Part shown: piece after piece, positions 44,302 to 54,329 of the stretch
How the letters are laid out: each line of letters begins with the position of its first letter
Numbering within the stretch: the first letter of the stretch is position 1
Assembly (NCBI GenBank): GCA_002162795.1
Contig: MAAY01000073.1
Location: 10,472-74,471, forward strand
Source: Rhodobacterales bacterium 56_14_T64
GTDB lineage: Bacteria; Pseudomonadota; Alphaproteobacteria; Rhodobacterales; Rhodobacteraceae
Length of the DNA stretch: 64,000 nt
Direction of reading: 5' to 3'
Notes under the pieces: generated by a model
The model's database searches: none
Told to the model about the DNA's origin: nothing
What the model saw: only the letters and a program-made list of their open reading frames with translations
Translations under genes and position numbers: made by a program

Positions 44302-44388
44302 CCTGCTCAACGAGACAATGCCTGCACGACGACTGCGCAGGAATACCTGCATGGAATGGCCCCGGGCCATTTCCATGCCTGTAACAGG
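44302..44388 (+). promoter_or_regulatory. Structured gltA 5' leader, candidate cis-regulatory RNA
   Basis: cctgc (44302-44306, 44321-44325, 44346-44350) competing for gcagg (44337-44341); hairpin gcatggaatggccc/cgggccatttccatgc (44349-44378); cctg-taa-cagg (44378-44388). Confidence 0.4.
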
Positions 44389-44399
44389 AAGGGATATCC

Positions 44400-45695
44400 A
44401 TGACTGATACCAAGAAGTCCGCCACGCTTAGCCTCAATGGCGAATCTTATGAGTTGCCAATTTTTTCCCCAACTGCCGGGCCAGATGTTCTTGATATCCG
44501 CAAGCTCTATGCGCAGGCGGGTGTGTTCACCTATGATCCGGGTTTCACTTCGACCGCCAGCTGTGACAGCACCATCACCTATATCGATGGCAACAAGGGC
44601 GAGCTGCTGCACCGTGGCTACCCAATCGACCAACTGGCCGGTAAATCGCATTATCTCGAGGTCTGCTATCTGCTGCTGTACGGTGAACTGCCGACCGCAA
44701 CACAGCTGGAAGATTTCGAAGGCCGTGTGACCCGTCACACAATGGTGCATGAACAGATGCACAACTTCTTCCGTGGTTTCCGTCGCGATGCGCACCCAAT
44801 GGCCACTCTGGTTGGTGTGGTTGGTGCTATGTCGGCATTCTACCACGATTCCACCGACATTTCGGACCCTTGGCAGCGCGAAGTGGCCTCGATCCGGCTG
44901 ATTGCCAAACTGCCAACCATCGCAGCGATGGCCTATAAATATTCTATCGGCCAGCCGTTTGTGTATCCGCGCAACGATCTGGATTATGCAGCCAACTTCC
45001 TGCACATGTGCTTCTCGGTTCCGGCTGAAGACTACAACGTCAACCCAATCCTGGCCCGTGCCATGGACCGTATCTTTACCCTGCATGCGGACCACGAGCA
45101 GAACGCCTCAACCTCGACCGTGCGATTGGCCTCGTCTTCCGGCGCCAACCCGTTTGCCTGTGTCGCCGCGGGCATCGCCTGCCTGTGGGGACCAGCACAT
45201 GGTGGCGCCAACCAGGCCTGTCTCGAGATGCTCAAGGAAATCGGCACCGTTGACCGCATTCCCGAGTTCATCGCCCGTGCCAAGGACAAGAGCGATCCGT
45301 TCCGCCTGATGGGCTTTGGTCACCGCGTCTACAAAAACACCGATCCGCGCGCCACGGTGCTGAAACAGTCGGCTGACGAGGTGCTGGAATTGCTCGGTGT
45401 TGAAGACAACCCGCTGCTGCAGGTTGCCAAAGAGCTGGAACAAACCGCGCTGAATGATCCGTACTTCATCGAGAAAAAGCTGTTCCCGAACGTCGATTTC
45501 TATTCCGGCATCATCCTCGAAGCGATGGGCTTCCCAACATCGATGTTCACCCCGATCTTCACCGTTGCACGCACTGTCGGTTGGGTGTCGCAATGGAAAG
45601 AGATGATTGCCGACCCACAAAACAAAATCGGACGCCCACGTCAGTTGTATTTGGGCGAAACGGCGCGCAACTACATTGATATTGAGAATCGCTAA
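44400..45695 (+). CDS. gltA: Citrate synthase
   Basis: 431 aa; [41 protein letters not shown]. Confidence 0.98.
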   Translation: MTDTKKSATLSLNGESYELPIFSPTAGPDVLDIRKLYAQAGVFTYDPGFTSTASCDSTITYIDGNKGELLHRGYPIDQLAGKSHYLEVCYLLLYGELPTATQLEDFEGRVTRHTMVHEQMHNFFRGFRRDAHPMATLVGVVGAMSAFYHDSTDISDPWQREVASIRLIAKLPTIAAMAYKYSIGQPFVYPRNDLDYAANFLHMCFSVPAEDYNVNPILARAMDRIFTLHADHEQNASTSTVRLASSSGANPFACVAAGIACLWGPAHGGANQACLEMLKEIGTVDRIPEFIARAKDKSDPFRLMGFGHRVYKNTDPRATVLKQSADEVLELLGVEDNPLLQVAKELEQTALNDPYFIEKKLFPNVDFYSGIILEAMGFPTSMFTPIFTVARTVGWVSQWKEMIADPQNKIGRPRQLYLGETARNYIDIENR

Positions 45696-45730
45696 ACCCG
45701 CTTTGCGGCTATGGCAATTGAAACAAGGTT

Positions 45731-45770
45731 AACAAGCGCCCCGGCCCACTGGTCTGGGGCGCTTGTTTTT
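45731..45770 (+). terminator. Intrinsic terminator of gltA
   Basis: aacaagcgcccc-ggcccactggtct-ggggcgcttgtt-ttt. Confidence 0.9.
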
Positions 45771-45910
45771 GAAACAATCCCCGATCTCAGCGACCATTGA
45801 TTAAATCGCTGCAATAATCATCCAATTGTCTTGCCCCCTTCCATCAAGACATATTAATTTTTCGTAAATTTCGAAACAATCTAACAACAAATTGCAAGCG
45901 AGTACTTGAA

Positions 45911-47137
45911 ATGCTGTGGATGACATTGATTAGCTTGGGCTTGATTGTCGGCGTGACGATGGACGATGATGACGATACACCCGTCACACCGTCCGAAGAG
46001 CCCCCCGTTGAGCAGCCTCCGATCGAAGGGACAGCTGACAACGATCTTCTGCTTGGAACCATATTCCCAGAAAGCATTTTAGGCCGCGACGGCGATGACG
46101 AGCTGAATGGCGGCGAAGGCGCGGACCGCCTGTTCGGAGACGATGGAAATGACACGTTGTCCGGCGATCAGGGACAAGACAGCCTGTTCGGCGGCACCGG
46201 CGATGACATTCTAGACGGCGGCGACGATAATGATTGGGTATTTGGTGGTTTAGGTGACGACGTAGCAGCGGGCGGACAGGGCAACGACAGTATCTTTGGC
46301 GGTGCCGGAGACGATACAGTTCTGGGCCAGGATGGATACGATGTGCTGCGCGGTGGCGACGGGCATGACCGTCTGTTTGGTGATAACGGCAATGACTCCC
46401 TGACTGGCGATGGCGGCAATGACAGCGTCTTTGGCGGCAATGGAAATGATCAAGTCAACGGGGCCATTGGCAACGATTCACTTGGCGGCGGTCGTGGGGA
46501 TGATTTGGTTTCCGGCGGTGAAGGCGATGACCATGTCTTTGGAAATGAAGGTAAAGACATTCTGATGGGTGAGGCAGGTGACGACTTGCTTCGCGGTGGC
46601 GACGGCGGTGACCTGCTGATTGATGGTAGCGGAACCGACGAACTGAATGGCGACGGCGGAGATGACGTAATTTTTGCCAGCGGCTTTATGAACGAAGAGG
46701 CCGCCTTGGAGTTGTTTAAAGATCCGGATCCCGACTTAACCCCTGCCGAGTTGAGCAGCACTCTTGAGTTGGATTTTTCGCAGGACACTGACGCCGACGG
46801 CGATATCGTTGATGGCGGACACGGTGACGACACCATCTTTGCCGGCATCGGCGACACGCTGACCGGCGGCGAGGGCGCGGACACCTTTATTACCGGCGAT
46901 TGGGTCGAGGGCCAAGATGCCACAGTGATCACTGATTTCGACGCAAGCGAAGATGTGATTCTCTATGGCTATGACGACACCCAGCCAGAACCAGTGCTGA
47001 CCATGGTTGCACAGAGCAACACCACGGGGGGCAGTGACGCAGTTGTCATGGCTGATGGTGTCGAAGTCATCCGGCTGTTGGATGTCGGCAGCACTTTTGA
47101 TGTCAGCCAGGACATTGCCTTGATGCCCAACGGGTGA
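45911..47137 (+). CDS. RTX-type calcium-binding repeat protein
   Basis: Tandem GGxGxDxL/F nonapeptides from about residue 60 to 255; N-terminal hydrophobic segment then DDDDD. Confidence 0.9.
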   Translation: MLWMTLISLGLIVGVTMDDDDDTPVTPSEEPPVEQPPIEGTADNDLLLGTIFPESILGRDGDDELNGGEGADRLFGDDGNDTLSGDQGQDSLFGGTGDDILDGGDDNDWVFGGLGDDVAAGGQGNDSIFGGAGDDTVLGQDGYDVLRGGDGHDRLFGDNGNDSLTGDGGNDSVFGGNGNDQVNGAIGNDSLGGGRGDDLVSGGEGDDHVFGNEGKDILMGEAGDDLLRGGDGGDLLIDGSGTDELNGDGGDDVIFASGFMNEEAALELFKDPDPDLTPAELSSTLELDFSQDTDADGDIVDGGHGDDTIFAGIGDTLTGGEGADTFITGDWVEGQDATVITDFDASEDVILYGYDDTQPEPVLTMVAQSNTTGGSDAVVMADGVEVIRLLDVGSTFDVSQDIALMPNG

Positions 47138-47287
47138 TGGCTGATTGAAGCTGCGTAGAAAAGGCCTATCCGACCATTGGATAGGTCAAGCCTCTTCACT
47201 AAAAACTATCCTCAAATGGGGAATGACCCCATGTCTGTCGGGATGTTGATTGCCCGAGATGCAACATTCCCCCAGACAGAAATGAAA

Positions 47288-47332
47288 GCGCCGAGCTGGC
47301 TGCCTGTTATCAGACACCCTAGCGCTCGGCGC
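47288..47332 (-). terminator. Terminator-like hairpin downstream of paaG-like gene
   Basis: gcgccgagc (47288-47296) / gctcggcgc (47324-47332), 9-bp stem; weak T run on minus strand. Confidence 0.5.
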
Positions 47333-47368
47333 CATCAAGATTTTCAAACATCTCAACTTGGGCGCGTT

Positions 47369-48148
47369 TCAGCGACCCTCAAACTTGGCTGGACGTTTTT
47401 CCATGAATGCAGTGACGCCCTCCAAAAAGTCGCGTGACTTGCCGCACTCACCTTGTAGATGTGCCTCGACAGACAGTTGCTCTTGTAGGGTGTTGTCATA
47501 ACTAGCCCGGATCGACTGCTTGATCGCCCCAAAGGCCTTGGTCGGACCTTTCGCCAAATAGGTCGCCCGCGCCCGCCATTGATGGGCAAATTCTGCGTCT
47601 GGCACAGCTTCCCAGATCATACCCCAGTCACTGGCCTGTTTGGCCGAGATCTTATCGGCAAACAGAGCCGCCCCCATCGCCTTGGCCAGTCCCATCTGGC
47701 GTGGCAAGAACCAGGTCCCACCCGCATCCGGCATCAGGCCAATACGGGCAAAGGCTTGCATGAAATAGGCGCTCTCGGTTGCGATCACCACATCCGCCGC
47801 CAGCGCCAGATTGGCCCCGGCCCCAGCTACCGGACCGTTCACCGCTGAAATGGTCGGCACCGGGCAGTCATAGATCGCTTCCAGCATCGGAGTGTATTCA
47901 TCCCGCAGGGTCCGCTCCAGATCCAGATCACCTGAGCTACTGGCGTCGCTCAGATCCTGCCCCGAACAAAAAGCACTGCCAGCCCCAGTCATCACCACAG
48001 CGCGTGCCTCGGTGCCAGCGCGGGTCATGGCATGGGTGATCTCAGCCCGCATCTGACTGGTCAGCGCATTCATTTTTTCGGGACGGTTCAGCGTCACGAT
48101 CGCCAGCCCATCAGCCAACAAATAGGTAATTTCCTTATAGTCCATCAA
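47369..48148 (-). CDS. Enoyl-CoA hydratase/isomerase, PaaG-like
   Basis: GAGSAFCSGQDLSD, AVNGPVAGAGANLALAADVVIA, RIGLMPDAGGTWFLPR. Confidence 0.9.
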   Translation of the reverse strand: MMDYKEITYLLADGLAIVTLNRPEKMNALTSQMRAEITHAMTRAGTEARAVVMTGAGSAFCSGQDLSDASSSGDLDLERTLRDEYTPMLEAIYDCPVPTISAVNGPVAGAGANLALAADVVIATESAYFMQAFARIGLMPDAGGTWFLPRQMGLAKAMGAALFADKISAKQASDWGMIWEAVPDAEFAHQWRARATYLAKGPTKAFGAIKQSIRASYDNTLQEQLSVEAHLQGECGKSRDFLEGVTAFMEKRPAKFEGR

Positions 48149-48184
48149 TCGGCCTCATCTATTTTGCGTTACCTGCATGCTGAC

Positions 48185-48733
48185 TTAGGTAGCCGGCCGG
48201 GAAAAGGCAAACGCCACGTCAGGCAAAGGCACTCTTTGCACCTCACTCAGCTTTCGGATCAAGGCCCGTGCATCCGTCGGCACCGGTTGCTCCACCCGCA
48301 AATATCGCGACCCATCCTTGTTGCGGGTCAGCAGTCGCATCTCGACTAACGAGCGGCGGATCTGTGCGGCATCTTTGGTCGCGGTTTCCTGATCAATAAG
48401 CGCACTGATTTCACGTTCATTCAGAGTGGTTTTTGCGGGTAACAAAGCCCAAACGCCCCAAAGACACAGATGCTGCATGCTGTTTTTACTGGGCCAATTG
48501 GCAAAACGCCCCTTGGCGTCGAAGTTACGCAACGCCCGATCCAGCTTGCGCTGATCCACCTGCGGCTCCGGCGTATTTGTCAGCCGCAGATGCTGAAAGT
48601 TCTTGTACCCAGCCGCCTGCGCCACGTGATTGAGCATTTCAACATGGCTGGGTGAATTTGGCAGCGCGCCGCGCAATGATTTGGTAAATTGTGACAGGTC
48701 GGCAATGGTCAGGTGAATTACATCCCGGGTCAT
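48185..48733 (-). CDS. DUF2087 domain-containing protein
   Basis: C-terminal FDAKGRFANWPSKNSMQHLCLWGVWALLP...LNEREISALI..RRSLVEMRLLTRNKDGSRYLRV. Confidence 0.82.
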   Translation of the reverse strand: MTRDVIHLTIADLSQFTKSLRGALPNSPSHVEMLNHVAQAAGYKNFQHLRLTNTPEPQVDQRKLDRALRNFDAKGRFANWPSKNSMQHLCLWGVWALLPAKTTLNEREISALIDQETATKDAAQIRRSLVEMRLLTRNKDGSRYLRVEQPVPTDARALIRKLSEVQRVPLPDVAFAFSRPAT

Positions 48734-48903
48734 ATTTCTCTCCCATGGATACCGCAGCCTGCAATGGCTGTGGATGCCCGCCCTTATCCAATAGGTATCC
48801 TGAGTGAAGGATCCGGATCGATGAAAAGCAGGTTTAGCGCATGGCGGAGCCTAGGTGAACTGCTGACCAAACCCAGACTAACAACCACCGCAGGGCTTGG
48901 CAA

Positions 48904-49377
48904 TCACTCGTCCAGCAGTTCTTTCAGCCGCGCTTCTTCAGCGTCGCTCAGCCCTGCCTCCTTTAGCTGTGGTGCCCTAGAGCGGCCCCTCAGGTACATT
49001 GCAGCCGTGATAAGCGCCAGTAGCAACATCACCGGACCAGCCGTCCATAACAGCCAATTTGCGCCATTTACCTTGGGACGCAGCAACACGTATTCACCAT
49101 AACGGTCAACGATGAAATCCATGGCCTCGCTGTCGCTATCCCCAGCCACCAGCCGCTCGCGCACCAGAACGCGCAGATCGCGCGCCAGATCGGCGTTGCT
49201 CTCATCGATGCTCTCATTGCGACACACCAGACAACGCAGGTCTCTGGACAACTCGCGCGCCCGCGCCTCCAGTGCCGGATCAGCCAGCACTTCGTCCGGC
49301 TGCACCGCCCAAGCCGAACCGGCCAGGGTCAAAGCGACGGCAAAGGCCACAGCCAAGTGTTTCAACAACAAGGTCAT
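48904..49377 (-). CDS. ccmH: Cytochrome c-type biogenesis protein CcmH (thioredoxin-like LRCLVC motif)
   Basis: ARELSRDLRCLVCRNESIDESNADLARDLR. Confidence 0.96.
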   Translation of the reverse strand: MTLLLKHLAVAFAVALTLAGSAWAVQPDEVLADPALEARARELSRDLRCLVCRNESIDESNADLARDLRVLVRERLVAGDSDSEAMDFIVDRYGEYVLLRPKVNGANWLLWTAGPVMLLLALITAAMYLRGRSRAPQLKEAGLSDAEEARLKELLDE

Positions 49378-51347
49378 TCCGCTGGCACTCCGGTCATGCG
49401 CGACTTGCGGGCGCCAACAGCCACACGGTACCGCCGGTCACTCAACGACAACAAACCGCCAAAGGCCATTAGCAAACAACCGCCCCAGATCCAGTTGGCA
49501 AACGGCTTGATATAGGTTCGCATGATCCAACCACCGTCGTCTTGTTGATCGCCAATCACCACGTACAAATCGCGCAAGAACCGGAAATCAATGGCTGCTT
49601 CGGTTGTTGGCATCCCTGCGACCGGATACTGGCGTTTTTCCGGTGCCATCATAGTCACCAACTGACCTGCCTTGGTCACCCGCACATTGGCGGTGGTGGA
49701 ATAATAGTTTGGCCCGCGACCGCGTTCAACATCCTCCAGCGTCAATGTATAAGCACCAACCTCAAACGGCTGTCCGACATAGGCAACCCGAATGTCCTCC
49801 TGCTCCCAGGCGGTCAGCCCTGCAATGGCAAAAACGGTGATCCCCATCCCAGCATGTGCCAGCGCCTTGCCCCAATCGGCCCGCGGCAAGCGCACCAGCC
49901 GCGCAAGGCGCCCGATCATACCGGAACGGCCGGTTCGCGACCAAAGATCAACCATGGTGCCAAACACCATCCAAGAGCCTAGGAACAATCCAACTGGCCC
50001 CAGCGCCGACTTACCCGTCTGCATGGCCCAAGCCGTCACACCCAGTGCAACCGCCAGCACAAACACATAGCGCAGTTTCCAGGCCGTACGCCCCAGCTTT
50101 CCACGCTTCCACGGCAGCATGGCGCCCACCGGCAGAACCAGCCCCAACAACACCATAAACGGAGTAAAGGCTGCATTGAAGAAAGGCGGCCCAACACTCA
50201 GCTTCCGATCAAAGGCCAGCTCAGCCACAATCGGCCATATAGTGCCAAAGAACACCACAAAACAGCTCACGGCCAGCAGCACGTTATTGACCACCAGCAT
50301 GCTCTCACGGCTAACCATGCTAAACACACCCTTGGCCTCCATCGACTGTGCTCGCAGCGCAAACAGGGTCAGCGCGCCGCCAGTGAAAATCGCCAGAATA
50401 TACAGGATAAACACCCCACGCACCGGGTCATTGGCAAAGGCATGCACAGATGTCAGCAGCCCCGAGCGGACAATGAATGTGCCGGTCAGTGAAAAGCTGA
50501 ACGCCAAAATAGCGAGCAGAATGGTCCAGCTTTTTAACGCTTCACGTTTCTCCACTACGACAGCACTGTGCAACAGCGCCGTCGCCAGGATCCATGGCAT
50601 AAAGGATGCATTCTCAACCGGATCCCAAAACCAGAATCCGCCCCAGCCCAGCTCGTAATAGGCCCACCAACTGCCCAGAGCGATACCGATGGTCAGAAAA
50701 ATCCAGGCCGCCAATGTCCAGGGTCGCACCCAGCGTCCCCAGGCCGCATCAACCCGTCCCTCGATCAAGGCCGCAATGGCAAAAGAAAACGTCATGCTCA
50801 GGCCAACATAGCCGAGGTACAAAAACGGCGGGTGAAACGCCAATCCGGGATCCTGCAGCAGCGGGTTCAGATCCTGCCCATCAAACGGCGGCACCACCAT
50901 GCGCATAAACGGGTTGGACGTGAACAGGATGAAGGCAAAAAACGCCACTCCGATCGAGGCCTGAACCGCCAAGACACGCGCCTTCAGGCTTGGTGGCAAT
51001 CCCTTGCCAAACACCGACGCCAAGGCGCCAAACAGCGCCACAATGAACACCCACAGCAGCATCGAGCCTTCATGGTTGCCCCAAGTGCCGCTGATTTTAT
51101 ACAGCAGCGGTTTGGCCGAGTGGCTGTTCAGCACCACCAACCGCACCGAGAAGTCGGAGGTGATAAAGGCCCACATCAGGGCGCCAAACGCAAAGGCGGT
51201 GAACAGGAATTGCGCCTGTGCTGCCGGTTCGGCCACCGCCATCCATCCGGGCCATCGTTTATGGGCACCGATCAAGGGCACAACCATCTGCACGACAGCA
51301 ATAATAAAGGCGAGGATGAGGGCGAAGTGTCCGAGCTCTGTAATCAT
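49374..51347 (-). CDS. ccmF: Heme lyase CcmF/NrfE family subunit
   Basis: 657 aa; WGNHEGSMLLWVFI, WWAYYELGWGGFWFWDPVENASFMPWI. Confidence 0.98.
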   Translation of the reverse strand: MITELGHFALILAFIIAVVQMVVPLIGAHKRWPGWMAVAEPAAQAQFLFTAFAFGALMWAFITSDFSVRLVVLNSHSAKPLLYKISGTWGNHEGSMLLWVFIVALFGALASVFGKGLPPSLKARVLAVQASIGVAFFAFILFTSNPFMRMVVPPFDGQDLNPLLQDPGLAFHPPFLYLGYVGLSMTFSFAIAALIEGRVDAAWGRWVRPWTLAAWIFLTIGIALGSWWAYYELGWGGFWFWDPVENASFMPWILATALLHSAVVVEKREALKSWTILLAILAFSFSLTGTFIVRSGLLTSVHAFANDPVRGVFILYILAIFTGGALTLFALRAQSMEAKGVFSMVSRESMLVVNNVLLAVSCFVVFFGTIWPIVAELAFDRKLSVGPPFFNAAFTPFMVLLGLVLPVGAMLPWKRGKLGRTAWKLRYVFVLAVALGVTAWAMQTGKSALGPVGLFLGSWMVFGTMVDLWSRTGRSGMIGRLARLVRLPRADWGKALAHAGMGITVFAIAGLTAWEQEDIRVAYVGQPFEVGAYTLTLEDVERGRGPNYYSTTANVRVTKAGQLVTMMAPEKRQYPVAGMPTTEAAIDFRFLRDLYVVIGDQQDDGGWIMRTYIKPFANWIWGGCLLMAFGGLLSLSDRRYRVAVGARKSRMTGVPAE

Positions 51348-51419
51348 GACGCTTGTATAGTCCCATCAACGCGGCGGGCCAATGGCAATTGCCGCGCCAA
51401 GTGGTCACACAATGGTGCG

Positions 51420-52007
51420 TCAGACACCCTGTTCACCGTGAAGTCCCTGCCAATGCACCAAAGCCGGATTTTCCTCTGGTTGTACCACGTGAATTTCATC
51501 CACTGCATTCCCTTTGGTGCCCGCTGCCCCAACCGTTTGTGCTCGCAATTGGGTCAGGGCGGCAATGTTACTTGTAACCTGAGGCACCAGGGCCAGAGTT
51601 TGAGCCAGATCACGTTGCAACCCTTGGTTTTTTGCTTGCTGACGGGCGCCAAAATAGAAGGAGACAATCACCCCCAGCAACCACCACAAAGGCTCCGGAA
51701 CCAGCACAATGCCCTGCATCCGGGTTGCAAACCACACCGGATCCGCCATCGCTGAGGCCAACAGCCCCAAAGTCCCCAGCGCCAAAGCTGGCCGAGGCAG
51801 CCGGTTCACCCCGTCCATAACCCGATCAAACCAACCTTTCCGGGGTAAAGCGAACTCTGCCGCCATCTGCTCCAGTGCTGCCATCTGGCTGTCGTGCCCA
51901 CGCGAAGCACTCGACTCGGCATTTTCGCGAAACACCTCAACCGTCTCGCGCAACACATTGCGCTTACTTCCAAAAACGACATTCAAGATATCGGAGATCA
52001 ACCCCAT
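51420..52007 (-). CDS. Holin family protein (3TM phage holin-like)
   Basis: 195 aa; RKGWFDRVMDGVNRLPRPALALGTLGLLASAMADPVWFATRMQGIVLVPEPLWWLLGVIVSFYFGARQ; overlaps endolysin by 10 bp. Confidence 0.82.
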   Translation of the reverse strand: MGLISDILNVVFGSKRNVLRETVEVFRENAESSASRGHDSQMAALEQMAAEFALPRKGWFDRVMDGVNRLPRPALALGTLGLLASAMADPVWFATRMQGIVLVPEPLWWLLGVIVSFYFGARQQAKNQGLQRDLAQTLALVPQVTSNIAALTQLRAQTVGAAGTKGNAVDEIHVVQPEENPALVHWQGLHGEQGV

Positions 52008-52612
52008 GCCGCCACCCGCGCCTGAAACGCCTGTTCAGTCAGATGAAATCGCGGCGACAGAAACTCTTCGGCGCGCCGGATCCAGCCCCCTTTGCCACCT
52101 GCCCGAGTGCGGGCAAATTTCCGGCTTGCCACCCTGCGATCCGCCAGTCGGAAGTAATAATTACGCCGCGCCACCCCATAAGCATCCCGCAACGCCATGG
52201 CATTCACGGCCGCCGCACTCTGCGCGGCTGTGGCGGTCTGGGGCCCCATCGCCCCATCCACAGCCACTTGATATCCCATCTCACACAGCAACCGCTGCAG
52301 AATTTTCACAGCATTGCCACCCGCATTGACATACATGTCAAAAACCGAAGGCTGTAGCTCCGCCGGTAAGTCACCGACCTGCGGCGCGGTAAAATAGTGT
52401 GCCACAAAAATATCCACCGCCTGCGATCGGCTTAACGCGCGAACATCCACGACGTTCACCCGTCCGTCGCCGGTCACATCCAACCCCAACCGCTGCATGG
52501 TCGCCAGGGTCACGCCATGTTTAGTTGCCCCACCAGGATCATCTGGGTCATTCACATAGCCACCTTCGCGGGCGACAATATCTTCGGCAATTTGTTGAAC
52601 GCTTTGCATCAT
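51998..52612 (-). CDS. GH108-type endolysin with peptidoglycan-binding domain
   Basis: AREGGYVNDPDDPGGATKHGVTLATM catalytic region; AELQPSVFDMYVNAG...QVAVDGAMGPQT; start with RBS ttggag at 52612. Confidence 0.88.
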   Translation of the reverse strand: MMQSVQQIAEDIVAREGGYVNDPDDPGGATKHGVTLATMQRLGLDVTGDGRVNVVDVRALSRSQAVDIFVAHYFTAPQVGDLPAELQPSVFDMYVNAGGNAVKILQRLLCEMGYQVAVDGAMGPQTATAAQSAAAVNAMALRDAYGVARRNYYFRLADRRVASRKFARTRAGGKGGWIRRAEEFLSPRFHLTEQAFQARVAAWG

Positions 52613-52701
52613 ACACTCCAATGACAACCGCCCAACACCCTGCCCCACATTCCTTAACGCCCGCACAGCAAAGCGCGCGCCCTGTTATCCAGACCGCGCG
52701 C

Positions 52702-52751
52702 TTCTTCTTGTCACAAATACCTCCGCCGGAGGCAGCCCCCTATAGGGGGCT
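52702..52751. repeat. Dispersed intergenic motif, copy 2, plus adjacent palindrome
   Basis: ttcttcttgtcacaaatacctccgccggaggca (52702-52734) followed by agccccctatagggggct (52734-52751). Confidence 0.7.
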
Positions 52752-53195
52752 TCAGCTTTCAGGCTCGACGTAAACGCCCTGTTCCTTCAGCGCATCTATC
52801 ACTTCCTTAGGCATGTAACTCTCATCATGTTTCGCAAGAATTTCAGTGGCTTCAAAGACGCCATTCACGTATCGTCCTGACCCAATCATGCCTTGGTTTT
52901 CTTCGAACAAGTCCGGCAGCACTCCTGTAAATGTAACTGGAACAGAAGCCCCACCATCGGTGACCGAAAACCGCACAACTTCACCCTGCCCGCGCACCAA
53001 GCTGCCCTCTTCGACCAGACCACCAATACGAAATACTTCACTGGGCTGTGGTGGCTCAGCAATCACTTCACTGGGGGCGCGAAAGAAATTTATTCCATCT
53101 CGCATGCCGTAACCAATCAAACCTGTGGCCACAATCAACGCCACCACGGACACTAGAATAATTTGTACCCGCCGCCGTTTCTTCAGTGTTTTCAT
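52752..53195 (-). CDS. ccmE: Cytochrome c maturation protein CcmE (heme chaperone)
   Basis: FFRAPSEV, FRIGGLVEEGSLVRG, ILAKHDESYMPKEV. Confidence 0.97.
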   Translation of the reverse strand: MKTLKKRRRVQIILVSVVALIVATGLIGYGMRDGINFFRAPSEVIAEPPQPSEVFRIGGLVEEGSLVRGQGEVVRFSVTDGGASVPVTFTGVLPDLFEENQGMIGSGRYVNGVFEATEILAKHDESYMPKEVIDALKEQGVYVEPES

Positions 53196-53202
53196 TGCGT
53201 CC

Positions 53203-54231
53203 TCACGGGAATAGCGGGGCCATCATTAACCCCATTGTTTCGGACTCACCTAACATCAGATTGGCGTTCTGCAAGGCCTGACCACTGCTACCTTTTGTCA
53301 GGTTATCCAGCGCCGCAATCACAATCACCCGTCCCTCAATGCGATCCGCAGCCACCCCGATATGACAGAAGTTCGAGCCGCGCACATGGTGCGTGCTGGG
53401 GGCCTCGCCAAAAGGCAGCAATTCAATAAAGGGTTCATCCGCATAAGCCGCGACAAAGGTGTCATAAATCACCTGCGCATCGCCTTGGACATAAGCGGTG
53501 GCCAGAATCCCCCGATTGGCCGGCATCAGATGTGGGGTGAACTGGATCTGTACCACACGCCCAGCGACAGCCGAAAATTCCTGATCAAATTCCCCAACAT
53601 GGCGATGGGTGCCGCCAACAGCATAGGCATTGTAACCTTCGCTCAGCTCGGCATGTAGCAGGCCTTCTTTCAGCGAACGACCAGCGCCAGAAACCGCGCA
53701 TTTGAGGTCCAGAATGATCTCGTCCAAATCAATAACCCCGGCACTGATCAAAGGCCGTAGCGCAAATAATCCAGTGGCCGCATTACATCCGGTTCCCGCA
53801 ACCAGGCGCGCCGATTTGATGTCATCACGGTAGAACTCGGTCAGCCCGTAAACGGCCTCTTTCTGCAGCTCTAGCGCGGAATGCGGGTTGCCGTACCATT
53901 TTTCATAAGCAGCCGGATCGCGCAGTCGGAAATCAGCTGACAAATCGACGATTTTCAACGTCTTGGGCAGCGCCGAAATAACCTCTTGGCTGGTTTTATG
54001 CGGCAATGCACAGAAACACAGATCAATCTGAGAAAAGTCGATTTCACCGATCTTGCACAGGGTTGGCAGCGGAAGGTGGCGCAGATGCGGGAACACCTGT
54101 GCCATCTCCATACCAGCCTTGCGGTCGGCGGACAGGGCTGTGATCTCAATTTTTGGATGCTGCGAGATTAACCGCACCAATTCAGCACCAGTGTAGCCGC
54201 TGGCGCCCAGAATGGCTATTTTATGGGTCAT
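53203..54231 (-). CDS. argC: N-acetyl-gamma-glutamyl-phosphate reductase
   Basis: [45 protein letters not shown]. Confidence 0.97.
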   Translation of the reverse strand: MTHKIAILGASGYTGAELVRLISQHPKIEITALSADRKAGMEMAQVFPHLRHLPLPTLCKIGEIDFSQIDLCFCALPHKTSQEVISALPKTLKIVDLSADFRLRDPAAYEKWYGNPHSALELQKEAVYGLTEFYRDDIKSARLVAGTGCNAATGLFALRPLISAGVIDLDEIILDLKCAVSGAGRSLKEGLLHAELSEGYNAYAVGGTHRHVGEFDQEFSAVAGRVVQIQFTPHLMPANRGILATAYVQGDAQVIYDTFVAAYADEPFIELLPFGEAPSTHHVRGSNFCHIGVAADRIEGRVIVIAALDNLTKGSSGQALQNANLMLGESETMGLMMAPLFP

Positions 54232-54329
54232 ATCAGACCTCTTTCTTGAATAACACGAGACAGAGCCGTGGCTGACGCTGTCTATAGAAATGGAAAAGAC
54301 CAGGCACTTTGACCTGCATCAGTCGGCCC

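Noticed and set aside
50568-51755. 395-aa plus-strand ORF
   Set aside because: Antisense to ccmF and the holin; Arg/His/Gln-rich composition typical of a shadow frame.
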